This document shows, one piece after another, positions 52,275 to 61,004 of a stretch of DNA of 64,000 nucleotides. Each line of letters opens with the position of its first letter. Within the stretch, counting starts at the first letter, position 1. The stretch is from positions 1 to 64,000 of the forward strand of contig JAIKVW010000017.1 of the NCBI GenBank assembly GCA_024685315.1, given 5' to 3'. A model generated the notes under the pieces. That model ran no database searches and was not told the DNA's origin. It saw only the letters and a program-made list of their open reading frames with translations. The position numbers and the translations under genes were made by a program. The stretch is from Lachnospiraceae bacterium (GTDB lineage Bacteria > Bacillota > Clostridia > Lachnospirales > Lachnospiraceae).

Positions 52275-53159
52275 CTATTCCCTGTCCGTCTTAGGACTGC
52301 AAATTCTTACGTCTTCGATAAACCTTGTCAGCCCCTCGGGCCACTCCGTGTCTTCTGTAAGGCCGGTGTCCGCGAGCTCGATCAGCTTGTTCCTTCCGTG
52401 GTAATCGCTCCCTGCGGTAACGTAGAGCCCGTACCGGTCCGCAAATCCAAGTATCTCGGCGCTGATCTTGTTGGTGAAGCCTGAGTAAAAACCCTCAAGA
52501 CCCTGGAGCCCGAAGTCCAGGAGGCGCCTTATCCGCCTGTCCATGTCCTCCCCGAGAATGAGCTGGTCACCGTCCCCGTAGGTGGGATGGGCAAGCACCG
52601 GTATGCCCCCGCTCCCGAGAATCCCACGGATAGCTTCCTCAGGCCTTACATATTTGCTTGGAGCGTGCATCTTGTTGAGGTAATTATATATCGCGTCATC
52701 CTTCGACTGGGCGTATCCGTACTTCGCCATCAGATTCGCGATGTGGGGCTTCCCGGGATTATCCATCGTGTAAAGCCCGGCGATCTCTTCCTCAGGAAAC
52801 TCGATCCCGTATTCCGACTTCAGGAATTCAAGGCGGAGCCCCAGCTTCTTCATCCTGTAGCCATGCCCGGTATTGACCACGGCATTGATCGGCTCAGAAT
52901 CCGGGGCATAGCCAAGACCCAGAATATGATATTTTCCCTCTTCGTCTTTGCAGGAAAACTCGATCCCGGGGATAAAGTCCGGGTCGCCTTCCTGAAGCGT
53001 CCCGGCGAGGGCCGCGGCTCCCTTGATCGCGTCGTGATCGGTAAGCGCGAACAGCTCAATGCCGGCCTTTTTGACGTTTGCAAGGATCTCCGCCGGGGTG
53101 TCAGTGCCGTCCGACACGGTCGAGTGCATGTGAAGATCGATCTTCTTATAAATAGCCAT
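52275..53159 (-). CDS. PHP-domain phosphoesterase (TrpH/YciV type)
   Basis: The 294-residue protein has the N-terminal PHP metal motifs DLHMHSTVSDGTDTP near residue 9 and ALTDHDAIKGA near residue 37. EFSCKDEEGKYHILGLG lies near residue 70, LAHPTYGD near residue 190 and TAGSDYHG near residue 255. Members act as 5'-3' exoribonucleases or nucleotide 3',5'-bisphosphate phosphatases in the cytosol. ATG 53159 is used because the PHP motif follows at once; the longer frame upstream runs through non-coding promoter sequence. Confidence 0.9.
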   Translation of the reverse strand: MAIYKKIDLHMHSTVSDGTDTPAEILANVKKAGIELFALTDHDAIKGAAALAGTLQEGDPDFIPGIEFSCKDEEGKYHILGLGYAPDSEPINAVVNTGHGYRMKKLGLRLEFLKSEYGIEFPEEEIAGLYTMDNPGKPHIANLMAKYGYAQSKDDAIYNYLNKMHAPSKYVRPEEAIRGILGSGGIPVLAHPTYGDGDQLILGEDMDRRIRRLLDFGLQGLEGFYSGFTNKISAEILGFADRYGLYVTAGSDYHGRNKLIELADTGLTEDTEWPEGLTRFIEDVRICSPKTDRE

Positions 53160-53267
53160 ATCGTAAATACTCCGATGTGTGCTGCCTGTGATAAATGTCA
53201 GTAATTCGGAAGCTCCTAATATATCATTATATCTGATAAAGAGAGTTTGCGCCACAGCAAAACCGGC

Positions 53268-53295
53268 TTGACAAACAGAATGTATCTGGTATCTT
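53268..53295 (+). promoter_or_regulatory. Promoter of the type III antitoxin RNA
   Basis: TTGACA (53268-53273) with TATCTT (53290-53295) at a 16-base spacing, or the neighbouring TATATT, lies just upstream of the RNA antitoxin. Confidence 0.65.
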
Positions 53296-53300
53296 ATATT

Positions 53301-53365
53301 TAACGGAGAGTCCTGCCGAAAGTGGACTGCTAACAGCGTTAGGAACTCTAATGGAGTTGCTGCAG
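53301..53365 (+). ncRNA. toxI: Type III antitoxin RNA (ToxI-like)
   Basis: The 65 bases between promoter and terminator contain a repeat: CGGAGAGTCCTGCCGAAAGTGG from 53304 is echoed by TGGAGTTGCTGCAGAATGG from 53352, a 48-base unit present about 1.4 times (each quoted segment overlaps its core). Inside the unit AGTCC pairs with GGACT and CTAAC with GTTAG, and GAG..CTC can close it, giving a compact fold suited to an H-type pseudoknot. In type III systems the toxin cuts such a precursor and is held by the product. The low repeat number is unusual. Confidence 0.6.
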
Positions 53366-53402
53366 AATGGCTATGCGAAGATAACCGCATAGCCATTTTT
53401 GT
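53366..53402 (+). terminator. Terminator between antitoxin RNA and toxN
   Basis: AATGGCTATGCG pairs with CGCATAGCCATT around AAGATAAC, followed by TTTTG. A terminator at this place sets the ratio of RNA antitoxin to toxin message in type III systems. Confidence 0.9.
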
Positions 53403-53414
53403 TTAAGGAGAATT

Positions 53415-53960
53415 ATGCAGAAAGAATTCAATCTCTATAAAGTAGATATGAAATATATTCGCAACCTTCATCAAATTGATGACAAAGTTATGTCCGTTTC
53501 ACCGCAGATTGGAAAAGACACAAGGGTATTTGTTGGGATTGTTGTCATTTGCGGAAAATTCAAATACTGTATTCCGCTTTCCTCCCCAAAGGAAAAGCAC
53601 AAGCGAATGAAAAATTCTTTGGATTTTTCAAAAATCGAAGCAGATGGAAAAATAATTGGGGTCCTGAATTTTAACCTCATGATTCCAATCGAAGAAGCAC
53701 AAATCCATTCCATAGATTTGTCCATACGGAAAAGAGACCGGGCAGAAATCAAACGTTATAAGGAGCTATGTCAGAAAGAACTAACCTGGTGTCAAGAACA
53801 TAGCGAAGTAATATGTAATAAAGCAAATGTGCTATACAAAACTTACGTTTCCAAAACAAAATATTCTGGCCGGAATCGATGTGTGGAATTCCCGAGACTT
53901 GAGCAAGAATGCAAAAAGTATAATCAGGCTAATCATATTACACTAGAGAGAAATGTATAG
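53415..53960 (+). CDS. toxN: ToxN/AbiQ-family type III toxin (endoribonuclease)
   Basis: The 181-residue protein has the ToxN features in order: VDMKYIRNLHQIDDKV near residue 10, VFVGIVVICGKFKYCIPLSS (residues 38-57), then SSPKEKHKRMKN. The last holds the serine and lysine positions of the ToxN active site (S57, K59). A C-terminal helical part ends with positively charged residues. ToxN cuts mRNA and its own antitoxin RNA and often protects against phage. AAGGAG precedes the start. The gene is far more AT-rich than its neighbours, a sign of recent transfer. Confidence 0.88.
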   Translation: MQKEFNLYKVDMKYIRNLHQIDDKVMSVSPQIGKDTRVFVGIVVICGKFKYCIPLSSPKEKHKRMKNSLDFSKIEADGKIIGVLNFNLMIPIEEAQIHSIDLSIRKRDRAEIKRYKELCQKELTWCQEHSEVICNKANVLYKTYVSKTKYSGRNRCVEFPRLEQECKKYNQANHITLERNV

Positions 53961-53968
53961 TATTACAC

Positions 53969-54021
53969 TTGAAAAACAAATAAGCAGGTAGTATACTAAA
54001 TTATAGTTAGTTATAGCTAAC
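53969..54021 (+). promoter_or_regulatory. ZIP transporter promoter with GTTAG-N6-CTAAC operator
   Basis: TTGAAA (53969-53974), a 17-base spacer and TATACT (53992-53997) form the promoter. GTTAG-TTATAG-CTAAC (54006-54021) begins 9 bases past the -10 box, the same position as in the flavodoxin promoter. TTAT/ATAA flanks extend the symmetry. Confidence 0.75.
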
Positions 54022-54050
54022 CATAATATTTCAAAATGAGGCCTGATATC

Positions 54051-54842
54051 ATGATAAATACAATCATCTGGGGACTGATGATCCCCTTTATCGGAACTTC
54101 GCTTGGCGCTGCCTGCGTATTTTTCCTAAAAGAAGACCTGAAGACCGGCATCCAGCGCGCCCTGACCGGATTTGCCTCCGGCGTTATGGTAGCCGCGTCC
54201 ATCTGGAGCCTGATCGTTCCAGCGATCGAGCAGTCCGCCGAAAAGGGCCGGTGGGCTTTCCTTCCGGCGTTCATCGGATTCTGGCTCGGAATCCTGTTCC
54301 TGCTGCTGCTCGACCACATTATCCCGCACCTGCACAGAAATATCGGCCAGGGGGAACAGGCGGAAGGCCCTAAGACCCGGCTTGACCGGACCATAATGAT
54401 GGTCCTCGCGGTAACGCTCCACAACATTCCAGAAGGAATGGCGGTCGGCGTAGTATATGCCGGGCTCCTCGCCGGTTCGGGCACCGTCACAGCAGGAGGC
54501 GCACTTGCACTCACCCTCGGTATCGCGATTCAGAACTTTCCGGAAGGCGCAATCGTATCCATGCCTCTCTTCGCGGAGGAAAAGAGAAAAGCAAAAGCCT
54601 TCGGGCTCGGCATCCTTTCCGGCGCGGTGGAACCTGTTTTCGGCGGGCTCACCGTCCTCATCGCTAGCCATATCGTCCCGGCAATGCCTTATTTCCTCTC
54701 ATTTGCGGCAGGAGCCATGCTCTACGTGGTAGTTGAGGAGCTGATCCCGGAAATGTCCGCGGGCGAGCATTCCAATATCGGCGTCATCTCATTTGCCGCG
54801 GGTTTCAGCCTCATGATGGCGCTTGACGTAGCGCTTGGATAA
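54051..54842 (+). CDS. ZIP-family divalent metal transporter
   Basis: The 263-residue protein has eight membrane segments and the ZIP metal motifs VTLHNIPEGMAVG (helix 4, near residue 122) and IQNFPEGAIVSMPL (helix 5, near residue 158), with AVEPVFGG near residue 190. A histidine-bearing loop (IIPHLHRNIG) lies between helices 3 and 4. It imports zinc, iron or manganese by diffusion; the putative metal box fits regulation by one of these. ATG 54051 is preferred because TGAGG precedes it. An ATG 15 bases upstream has no site. Confidence 0.9.
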   Translation: MINTIIWGLMIPFIGTSLGAACVFFLKEDLKTGIQRALTGFASGVMVAASIWSLIVPAIEQSAEKGRWAFLPAFIGFWLGILFLLLLDHIIPHLHRNIGQGEQAEGPKTRLDRTIMMVLAVTLHNIPEGMAVGVVYAGLLAGSGTVTAGGALALTLGIAIQNFPEGAIVSMPLFAEEKRKAKAFGLGILSGAVEPVFGGLTVLIASHIVPAMPYFLSFAAGAMLYVVVEELIPEMSAGEHSNIGVISFAAGFSLMMALDVALG

Positions 54843-54877
54843 ATGGCGGCTCCGGGCGCTGCGCTCGGATAAAGGCA

Positions 54878-56209
54878 TCAGGCCTGCCTGGACAGCTCTC
54901 TCCTTTTCTTCAGGAAGAATACCGGCTCATATATACCTTCCACCCTGTGCAGCAGCCTCAGCGCGTCGTTCTCCGAGCGGTAGCCGGTGCGTGACCTTAT
55001 TTCCACAGGGATCGGCAAAGCGATATCTTCTCGCGCCATGTCCAGGATCTTTTCCCTGGCATTCTCGACCGTAGCCTCAACAGAATAAACGTACAGCGCG
55101 CTCGCATCCTGCACTCCGGTCTGAGTCTGCGGACGCACGCAGAAGCGCAGGGTATCCGGGAGGATCTCCTTCAGCTTCTTTTCCAGCTCTTCGATGTGCT
55201 CATTTCCCGCGATCACCTTCAGGGAAACGACCTTCTCGGGATCGTAGATCTCCTCCTCAAAATAGCTTCTGTAAGGGGATCTGCGGAGGAGCTCGTACAC
55301 GGCCTTCTCTTTCCTGTGCATCTTTCCGTGGTGGAAAATGCAGGTCCTGTTCTTATGTATTGTGTATACAAAGAAACTGATCTGCGCTTCTTCCAGACGC
55401 CTGACGAGAGCGGCCGAATCCCCTGGCGAGATTGTTTTCATGGAAAGGTAGGTATTGCTGTTCATATCGTAAATCGCGGCGCCGTCCATTACGATCAGCG
55501 GGAGGTTCAGCTTCACCATATGCATCTGGATCGTAAAGAAAGCCGGCGCGTGCTCCGAGATCAGGCAGATCCTGGCACCGTCATTATAAAGAGCGTTTAG
55601 CCGGAAAAGCACATTCGGGGAGACCTGCGCAAAACGGTCCATGACCAGGTCTTTCGAGCGCACGAAGAAGACGTAATCCGGATTCTTCCTGCGCGGCAGG
55701 CGGAATGAATTGACCGAGACTGCTATCGCCATGCCGATCAGCAGATCCAGCAGCCGGATCCCTGCATTCAGGAACGGCGCTTCCACGTCCGGATATGTGA
55801 TCACAAGGCACAGGAAAATGATTGCCGCAAGCGCGGAGGCTTCGGTCTTATGTACCAGCACCGAGGTGTACAGGGAAAGCATGACCCCTGCTGCCATAAG
55901 GAGGTACAGCACCGGCTTTGATTCTCCCAGGACCGGGAAAGAATACAGCAGCAGGAGCAGCAGCAGGCCCCAGGCCGCGCCGATCAGCGACCCCGCAAAC
56001 CTGTTCAGCGCCGAATGCCGGGAGCTCCTGACATATGGCTGCATGCAAATGATCGCCGTGATCGCGGCTTCGGTACGCATTTCGCTTCCCTCGTATCCCC
56101 GCAGAGAATAAACTATAAGGCAGATGAAGACCGCAACGGCGGTCTTAATGATCCTCTGCCCCAGGTGAGGCACGTGCCTCGCTTCTTTTATTTCAGTCTG
56201 ATTATTCAT
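54878..56209 (-). CDS. FUSC/aromatic-acid-exporter-like membrane domain fused to a degenerate HAD domain
   Basis: The 443-residue protein has an N-terminal FUSC/ArAE-type membrane region of six segments (about 20-170; EAAITAIICMQPYVRSS). A soluble part follows that tracks the Cof/HAD-IIB fold: YVFFVRSKDLVMD, then ARICLISEHAPAF, VMDGAAIYD and a cap-like domain with GNEHIEELEKKLKE. HAD motif I should read DxDGT, but here it is VRSKD, and no GDxxND is found, so phosphatase activity is unlikely. It probably senses a ligand or closes the channel (inferred). GGAAAG precedes the start, 15 bases after the metallopeptidase gene. Confidence 0.8.
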   Translation of the reverse strand: MNNQTEIKEARHVPHLGQRIIKTAVAVFICLIVYSLRGYEGSEMRTEAAITAIICMQPYVRSSRHSALNRFAGSLIGAAWGLLLLLLLYSFPVLGESKPVLYLLMAAGVMLSLYTSVLVHKTEASALAAIIFLCLVITYPDVEAPFLNAGIRLLDLLIGMAIAVSVNSFRLPRRKNPDYVFFVRSKDLVMDRFAQVSPNVLFRLNALYNDGARICLISEHAPAFFTIQMHMVKLNLPLIVMDGAAIYDMNSNTYLSMKTISPGDSAALVRRLEEAQISFFVYTIHKNRTCIFHHGKMHRKEKAVYELLRRSPYRSYFEEEIYDPEKVVSLKVIAGNEHIEELEKKLKEILPDTLRFCVRPQTQTGVQDASALYVYSVEATVENAREKILDMAREDIALPIPVEIRSRTGYRSENDALRLLHRVEGIYEPVFFLKKRRELSRQA

Positions 56210-56224
56210 AAATTAACGCTTTCC

Positions 56225-57244
56225 TTAATGTTCTGTCTCTCCAAGTCCCCAGCAGACCGCATCATCAGAAGAGTCTGCGATCCCCGTATAATAAGCATCC
56301 AGCTCGGTAAACTCATTCGTGATCTCGTGGCCCGAGGTCACAGTATACATAATATCATTTGAACCGCTCCCTGCCAGGTGGTCCACATATTCCTGAGTAA
56401 TATAATAATTTGCATAATAAAGGTCGTGAGCACCAAAAGCGTGCATCATCTCGTGAGCATAGACTGAAGGCATCGTAACGAAATCTTTAAAACGCACATA
56501 CAGATTTGTCAGCTCTATGTCATAAAAGGGACCATTTTCTCCGCCGTATGAAGAGGTATGCCCGATGCTCCAGGGATTAACAGAATTGTCAAAGCCTGTA
56601 TTAAAGAAAATATAGTAGACCACATGATCCGCTTCATACCGGTCCTTCAGGGCCTGGGTATCTACATTGTCCGCGATCCAGTTCCTCTCCGCGGCGTACC
56701 CGCCGCCGTCCGTACGGACAAGCGTTTCGTCAAATGAAGCCTCGTAACAGATCCCCTCGTTCTGCGTCCAGTCGTAGATAAATTCGGTGTCAGAACCGTA
56801 GTTAAGCGCCTGCTCATGCAGGTATTCCGCCGCCACGCGAAGGTTCTCAACGGTATCCAGCTGCATCTGCCTGTCTTCGTCACTTTCCGGATCCCACTGT
56901 GTCCCGGCATCATCTGCAAAGATCGACACTACCAGGATCGTTCCGCGCAGATCTCCGCAGAAACCCAGCGAACCGTCATAATAGGACTCATAATGCAGCT
57001 GTTCGGCAGCGGGCTCGGTGGCGGGCCCGGCGGCAGTCTCGGTTTCCGTTAGTGATTCACTCTCTGTTGCGGCACTCTCCGTCTCCTGGCTTTCAGGAAC
57101 CTCTGTCCCGGTCCCGGCTGTCTCCGGCTTTGAGGCATTCTCCTTCCTGGAACTGCTGCAGCCTCTGACCATTGCCATCATAAGGCAAAATATCATTATT
57201 CCGGAAAAGGCCCTCAGAGATCCGGAATTTGATCTATTTTTCAT
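56225..57244 (-). CDS. Lipoprotein zinc metallopeptidase
   Basis: The 339-residue protein begins with a lipoprotein signal peptide (MAMVRGC, cysteine near residue 28), followed by a Thr/Glu/Ser-rich linker. The mature domain has the zinc site VYAHEMMHAFGAHDLYY near residues 255-271 (HExxH with a later H and D). The rest, such as GTILVVSIFADDAGTQWDP, suggests a gluzincin or metzincin-like secreted protease, but I do not recognise a named family. ATG 57244 places the signal peptide at the N-terminus; the longer frame upstream is non-coding. It probably shares a message with the FUSC-HAD gene. Confidence 0.82.
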   Translation of the reverse strand: MKNRSNSGSLRAFSGIMIFCLMMAMVRGCSSSRKENASKPETAGTGTEVPESQETESAATESESLTETETAAGPATEPAAEQLHYESYYDGSLGFCGDLRGTILVVSIFADDAGTQWDPESDEDRQMQLDTVENLRVAAEYLHEQALNYGSDTEFIYDWTQNEGICYEASFDETLVRTDGGGYAAERNWIADNVDTQALKDRYEADHVVYYIFFNTGFDNSVNPWSIGHTSSYGGENGPFYDIELTNLYVRFKDFVTMPSVYAHEMMHAFGAHDLYYANYYITQEYVDHLAGSGSNDIMYTVTSGHEITNEFTELDAYYTGIADSSDDAVCWGLGETEH

Positions 57245-57369
57245 ATTATCCACGATACTCCTCAAATCTATTTCTTTCTTATCCCACATAGTACATTTCA
57301 AATAATAAATTTCAAGACTGCCGAACGATTTTATCCCTTCCAAACTCTCCTCCGCAGAGGCCGGTTCCG

Positions 57370-57378
57370 TGGTATAAT
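57370..57378 (+). promoter_or_regulatory. Extended -10 promoter before the interrupted phosphatase-family gene
   Basis: TGGTATAAT is a consensus -10 box with the TGn extension, 62 bases before the start codon. Confidence 0.55.
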
Positions 57379-57439
57379 GCATTTAGATAGAACTGCAGAC
57401 CGCAGCGGCATTTTGAAGCACTGGATTGGAGAGACAGAC

Positions 57440-58516
57440 ATGGCTAAAAAGGTTTTGAAGATCATACTCAGGATCGTAATCGTTATCGTTTTGATACTTG
57501 CGGCCGGGATCGGGGTCCTGACGGCCCTCGAATACAGGCCTGATGCTGTCGAGGCAGTTACCGTAGAGGGAGAAGCCGAAGCTCAGGTGAAGACCGGTGA
57601 GAGCATTAAGCTCGTCTCATGGAACATCGGATAAGGAGCGCTGGGAGACAACGCAGACTTCTTCATGGACGGCGGCACCCACGTCTACACCGCTGATGAA
57701 GCCCGCGTCAAAGAGAATATGGCCGGCATCACCGATTTCCTGACATCCCAGGAGCCCGACATCGTCATGCTGCAGGAGCTCGACCTCAGCTCCACCAGAT
57801 CGCACAAAATAAACGAAGCCGAGATATTAGTTCCCGCGCTTTCCGAAGTGATGGGAAGTACCGACCATACTTTTGCCAATAACTACAAGGCAGTTTTCGT
57901 GCCCTATCCGATCCCGCCCCTTGGCAAGGTCGACAGCGGACTCTTCACGATGTCGAGATTTAGTATCGAGAGCTCGGCCCGCGTCAGCCTCCCCTGCCCC
58001 TTCAGCTGGCCGATAAGGACTGTCAACCTGAAGAGGTGCCTGCTTGTAAACCGCATGCCGATCGAGGGTTCCGACAAGGAGCTGGTGGTCATCGACCTGC
58101 ACCTGGAGGCCTATGACAGCGGCGAAGGAAAGATCGCCCAGACAAAGGCACTGCTGGAAGTCCTCGAGGAAGAATACGCCAAGGGCAATTACGTGATCGC
58201 GGGCGGCGATTTCAACCAGACCTTCTCGAATGTGGACACTTCCGCATATCCGGACAATCCGGATGGATGGCTTCCCGGAAAGATCGACGTGTCTGACTTT
58301 GGCAGCGAGTGGTCGCTCCTCATGGACGCCTCCTCTCCTACATGCCGAAGCCTCATAAAGCCTTACGCAGGCGAGAGCCGTGAGGGCTTCCAGTTCTATG
58401 TGATAGACGGCCTGATCGTTTCCGACAATATCACTATCGAGAGTTTCCAGACCATAGATCTGGATTTCGTGTGCACCGACCACAACCCGGTGGTCATGGA
58501 ATTCGTGCTGGAATAA
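57440..58516 (+). pseudogene. Endonuclease/exonuclease/phosphatase-family protein broken by one in-frame stop
   Basis: The reading frame starts at ATG 57440 (GGAGAG upstream) with a signal-anchor (IILRIVIVIVLILAAGIGVL). It reaches the family motif SWNIG, meets TAA at 57632-57634, and continues in the same frame with GALGDNADFFMDGG. Homologues read SWNIGYGALGDNADFF, so a single tyrosine codon (TAT/TAC) has become TAA. Downstream motifs are intact: LQELDLSS, GGDFNQTF and CTDHNPVVMEF, which supply metal-binding and catalytic residues. The full protein would have 358 residues. It could be a recent pseudogene, an assembly error or a recoded stop. Confidence 0.85.
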
Positions 58517-58531
58517 AAAAGGATCTGGTTT

Positions 58532-58580
58532 AAAGAGTCCCTCATTTCCCGGACGCCCGGGAAACGAGGGACTCTTTTTT
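58532..58580. terminator. Strong terminator after the interrupted gene
   Basis: AGAGTCCCTCATTTCCCGG pairs with CCGGGAAACGAGGGACTCT (one mismatch), followed by TTTTTT; the A-rich left flank would also serve the opposite strand. Confidence 0.9.
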
Positions 58581-58635
58581 AGTTATGTCCTGATTAAAGT
58601 ATATATAGTCCAAGATGCAATATTGGGGTGTTTTT

Positions 58636-59871
58636 TTAACTGCAGACTTTTCTCAGTTCCTCGATCATTGCCCAGCGGCGGGGATATCTTTCGCAGTACT
58701 GATTTGCCAGTTCAGAGGCTGTCTCGCTGCCGCCGGGATACCTTTTTAACCATCTAAGGGTCTGCGCCAGTTTCCGGTATTCATTGCGATTGCTGCTCCC
58801 GACTGCCTGCGTTTCAGCTGTTTTTATGATTATCTGGCGGCATCTTTCAGGGAAGCGGGCTGCCAGCTCTCCTTCATACTGCTTTAGATAATATGATCCG
58901 CCATACTCCACACCAGTCATCAAACGTTCATAGTCTTCTTCCATTGCAAACCATTCAAGCGCCCGGTAATCAGCTGTCTTAATTCCTGAAAAAAGTTTGC
59001 TTCGCTCTGCCGGCCACTCCTCACTCGTAAACAAGTTTTTATACTCACTTAGAAGGTCTTTTTTACCAATAGCATGATAGACGAGGAATTTAAGCTGCTC
59101 TTTGTATAGCTGCGAATTGCCCGTTTCCCTATAATGATCCTTCAGCCGGATCCCGTATTTATAGTCTCTATTCCAACCGCCGTCATATTGCTGGGAAAGA
59201 TCCTGATAGATCCGGATGTATTCATCCTCATTGCCTTTATTTTTCTCAATATCGGCCAGGATCTCCTTCGCCCGGGGGCCTTGGATCTTTGCTGCATATA
59301 TTCTGACATCCTCTATAGGGAAATCCACTTCTCCATATATCTGTAAAATATTTTCCTGACAGTGCCTGATATCAAAGGAATAAACGGGATGCTCTTCCAA
59401 CTGCTCCGTAAGCCGGTCAATACGTTCGTTTAGAAATCTAAGCTTCTCCTGCTGCAGATCATCTTCTTTAAAATGATCCACGATGAATCGCATCATATAG
59501 TCTTCTAAGTAATCGATCACCGACCCATCCATATGGTCTGTAAACCATTTGAGCATTTTCTTGTGAGATACAATGAATCCACCTTTGCGATATACACATT
59601 CCCATGCATTTTCAACTTCATCCATAAACGACATGGTCTCGCCGTTCGAATCATCCTTATTTGTTTTACCCCATTTAATGAAGGCTCTGTTTGTTATTTC
59701 AAAAAGGTCATCATACCTGCCTGAACGGGACAGCGCCGTTGCTGCACTGCTTAAGAGGCGCACTATTTCATAGCAAAGATTCCCGCACTGTCTCCAATCT
59801 GCAAATCCGCGCCGGGTATTCTGCCTGAAAATCTCAGTTATCTCTTTTTTGTATTCCTGCACAGTGCTCAT
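58636..59871 (-). CDS. Helical-repeat protein of unknown function (SWIM-protein C-terminus-like)
   Basis: The 411-residue protein is almost entirely helical, with no membrane segment or signal. Its C-terminus (AQTLRWLKRYPGGSETASEL, then YPRRWAMIEELRKV) resembles the end of SWIM-zinc-finger proteins, but the CxCx-type SWIM motif itself is absent. Repeated YEEYL/YRALEW-like helices in the middle recall TPR-like arrays. No catalytic motif was found. The gene stands alone with no close partner. Its function cannot be stated. Confidence 0.75.
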   Translation of the reverse strand: MSTVQEYKKEITEIFRQNTRRGFADWRQCGNLCYEIVRLLSSAATALSRSGRYDDLFEITNRAFIKWGKTNKDDSNGETMSFMDEVENAWECVYRKGGFIVSHKKMLKWFTDHMDGSVIDYLEDYMMRFIVDHFKEDDLQQEKLRFLNERIDRLTEQLEEHPVYSFDIRHCQENILQIYGEVDFPIEDVRIYAAKIQGPRAKEILADIEKNKGNEDEYIRIYQDLSQQYDGGWNRDYKYGIRLKDHYRETGNSQLYKEQLKFLVYHAIGKKDLLSEYKNLFTSEEWPAERSKLFSGIKTADYRALEWFAMEEDYERLMTGVEYGGSYYLKQYEGELAARFPERCRQIIIKTAETQAVGSSNRNEYRKLAQTLRWLKRYPGGSETASELANQYCERYPRRWAMIEELRKVCS

Positions 59872-59952
59872 ACGCTATTGCCTCCTGTCATTTGATTCGT
59901 TCAACTGCCTGCTCAGGTCTGCTCTCAAAGTAACATCCGATTAGCAGCGGAA

Positions 59953-60921
59953 CTACTTTTTATACCCTGACTTCTTATCTACCACGTTCCGATACTGCCT
60001 GTCTCCTGCCCAGTGCCGCAGATTTTCGCATGCGATCCCGACGATCCCCTCCATTATATCCGGCAGATGGTATGAACCGGCTACATGCGGGGTGATTATC
60101 AGATTCTCCTGGCTCCAGAGCGGACTTTCCGCAGGGAGCGGCTCCTGCTCCGCGACATCAATTGCTGCTGCCGCGATCTCCCCATTCCGGAGGGCCGAAA
60201 GCAGCACTTCGCTCTCTACCGCGTTTCCGCGCCCGCAGTTGATGAATAACGCGCTCTTTTTCATCAGTGAGAATCGCTCTTTCGTGTAGAAATGCCTGGT
60301 CTCGTCGGTGCCCGGCAGAACGCTCATAATGATGTCGGCTCGCGGAAGGACCTTATCGATCTCTCCTGTAAGCACGAGCTCATCGACTTCCTCCGGCTTT
60401 TCGTATTGCCTGCGCTTCACCCCGATCACGTAGGCGCCCATCGATTTCATGAGCCGCGCGTAGTAAAGGCCGATATCGCCAAGCCCGGCGATCAGTACCG
60501 TTGCCCCACCGGGCGAGGTCACCGGCCCAAAATCTGTCCAGCTGCCCGTCACTTGCGCGTCCCTGTACAGATACAGCTTCTTCATGAGCATTAATGTCAG
60601 AGCGAATGCATGCTCCGCGACTGCCTTACCGTACGCGCCGGTCGCATTGCAGAGCACGGTATTCTCAGACAGTATCCCCGGCGCGACGAAAGCATCCGCC
60701 CCTGCCGAAAAGAGCTGGAGGAGCTCAAGTTTCTCCGAAGCCCTGATCATCGAAGGAGCGGCCCAGCCGATAATGACGGAAGCCTCCGCAACGAGTTCTT
60801 CTGTCAGATCTTCCTGTGGGACATAGAAGACCCTGCCGCAGCCCGCGCATTCATCAAATTTTGCCATTTGCTGCTCATTGACAGGCAAAGTAATAATTAT
60901 TGTTTTATACTTGTTATCCAT
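59953..60921 (-). CDS. D-isomer-specific 2-hydroxyacid dehydrogenase
   Basis: The 322-residue protein has the NAD-binding GLGDIGLYYARLMKSMG near residue 144. The catalytic arginine lies in NCGRGNAVE near residue 233, the glutamate in DVAEQEPLP near residue 258 and the histidine in TPHVAGSYH near residue 281. It reduces a 2-keto acid to the D-hydroxy acid or the reverse; the substrate is not evident. The start at ATG 60921 has only a weak distant AGGAA, so a different initiation context is possible. A hairpin terminator (60964-60991) separates it from the EF-hand gene. Confidence 0.88.
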   Translation of the reverse strand: MDNKYKTIIITLPVNEQQMAKFDECAGCGRVFYVPQEDLTEELVAEASVIIGWAAPSMIRASEKLELLQLFSAGADAFVAPGILSENTVLCNATGAYGKAVAEHAFALTLMLMKKLYLYRDAQVTGSWTDFGPVTSPGGATVLIAGLGDIGLYYARLMKSMGAYVIGVKRRQYEKPEEVDELVLTGEIDKVLPRADIIMSVLPGTDETRHFYTKERFSLMKKSALFINCGRGNAVESEVLLSALRNGEIAAAAIDVAEQEPLPAESPLWSQENLIITPHVAGSYHLPDIMEGIVGIACENLRHWAGDRQYRNVVDKKSGYKK

Positions 60922-60963
60922 GATCGTATTTTAATTCCTGATAAACGGTTAGATATATTATAA

Positions 60964-60991
60964 CAGCCGCAGAAAATAATTTCTGCGGCTG
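60964..60991 (-). terminator. Terminator of the EF-hand gene
   Basis: CAGCCGCAGAAA pairs with TTTCTGCGGCTG around ATAA; an AT-rich tract follows on the minus strand. Confidence 0.7.
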
Positions 60992-61004
60992 CGGGGATTT
61001 TTTA

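Noticed and set aside
53281-53402. T-box or metabolite riboswitch before the 53.4-kb gene
   Set aside because: No specifier loop or T-box sequence is present. The repeat, terminator and ToxN-like product fit a type III antitoxin RNA better.
54830-54880. Duplicated GCGCTYGGATAAA at the end of the ZIP gene as an attachment site
   Set aside because: The 13-base near-repeat spans only the stop region, and no integrase or second boundary is present.
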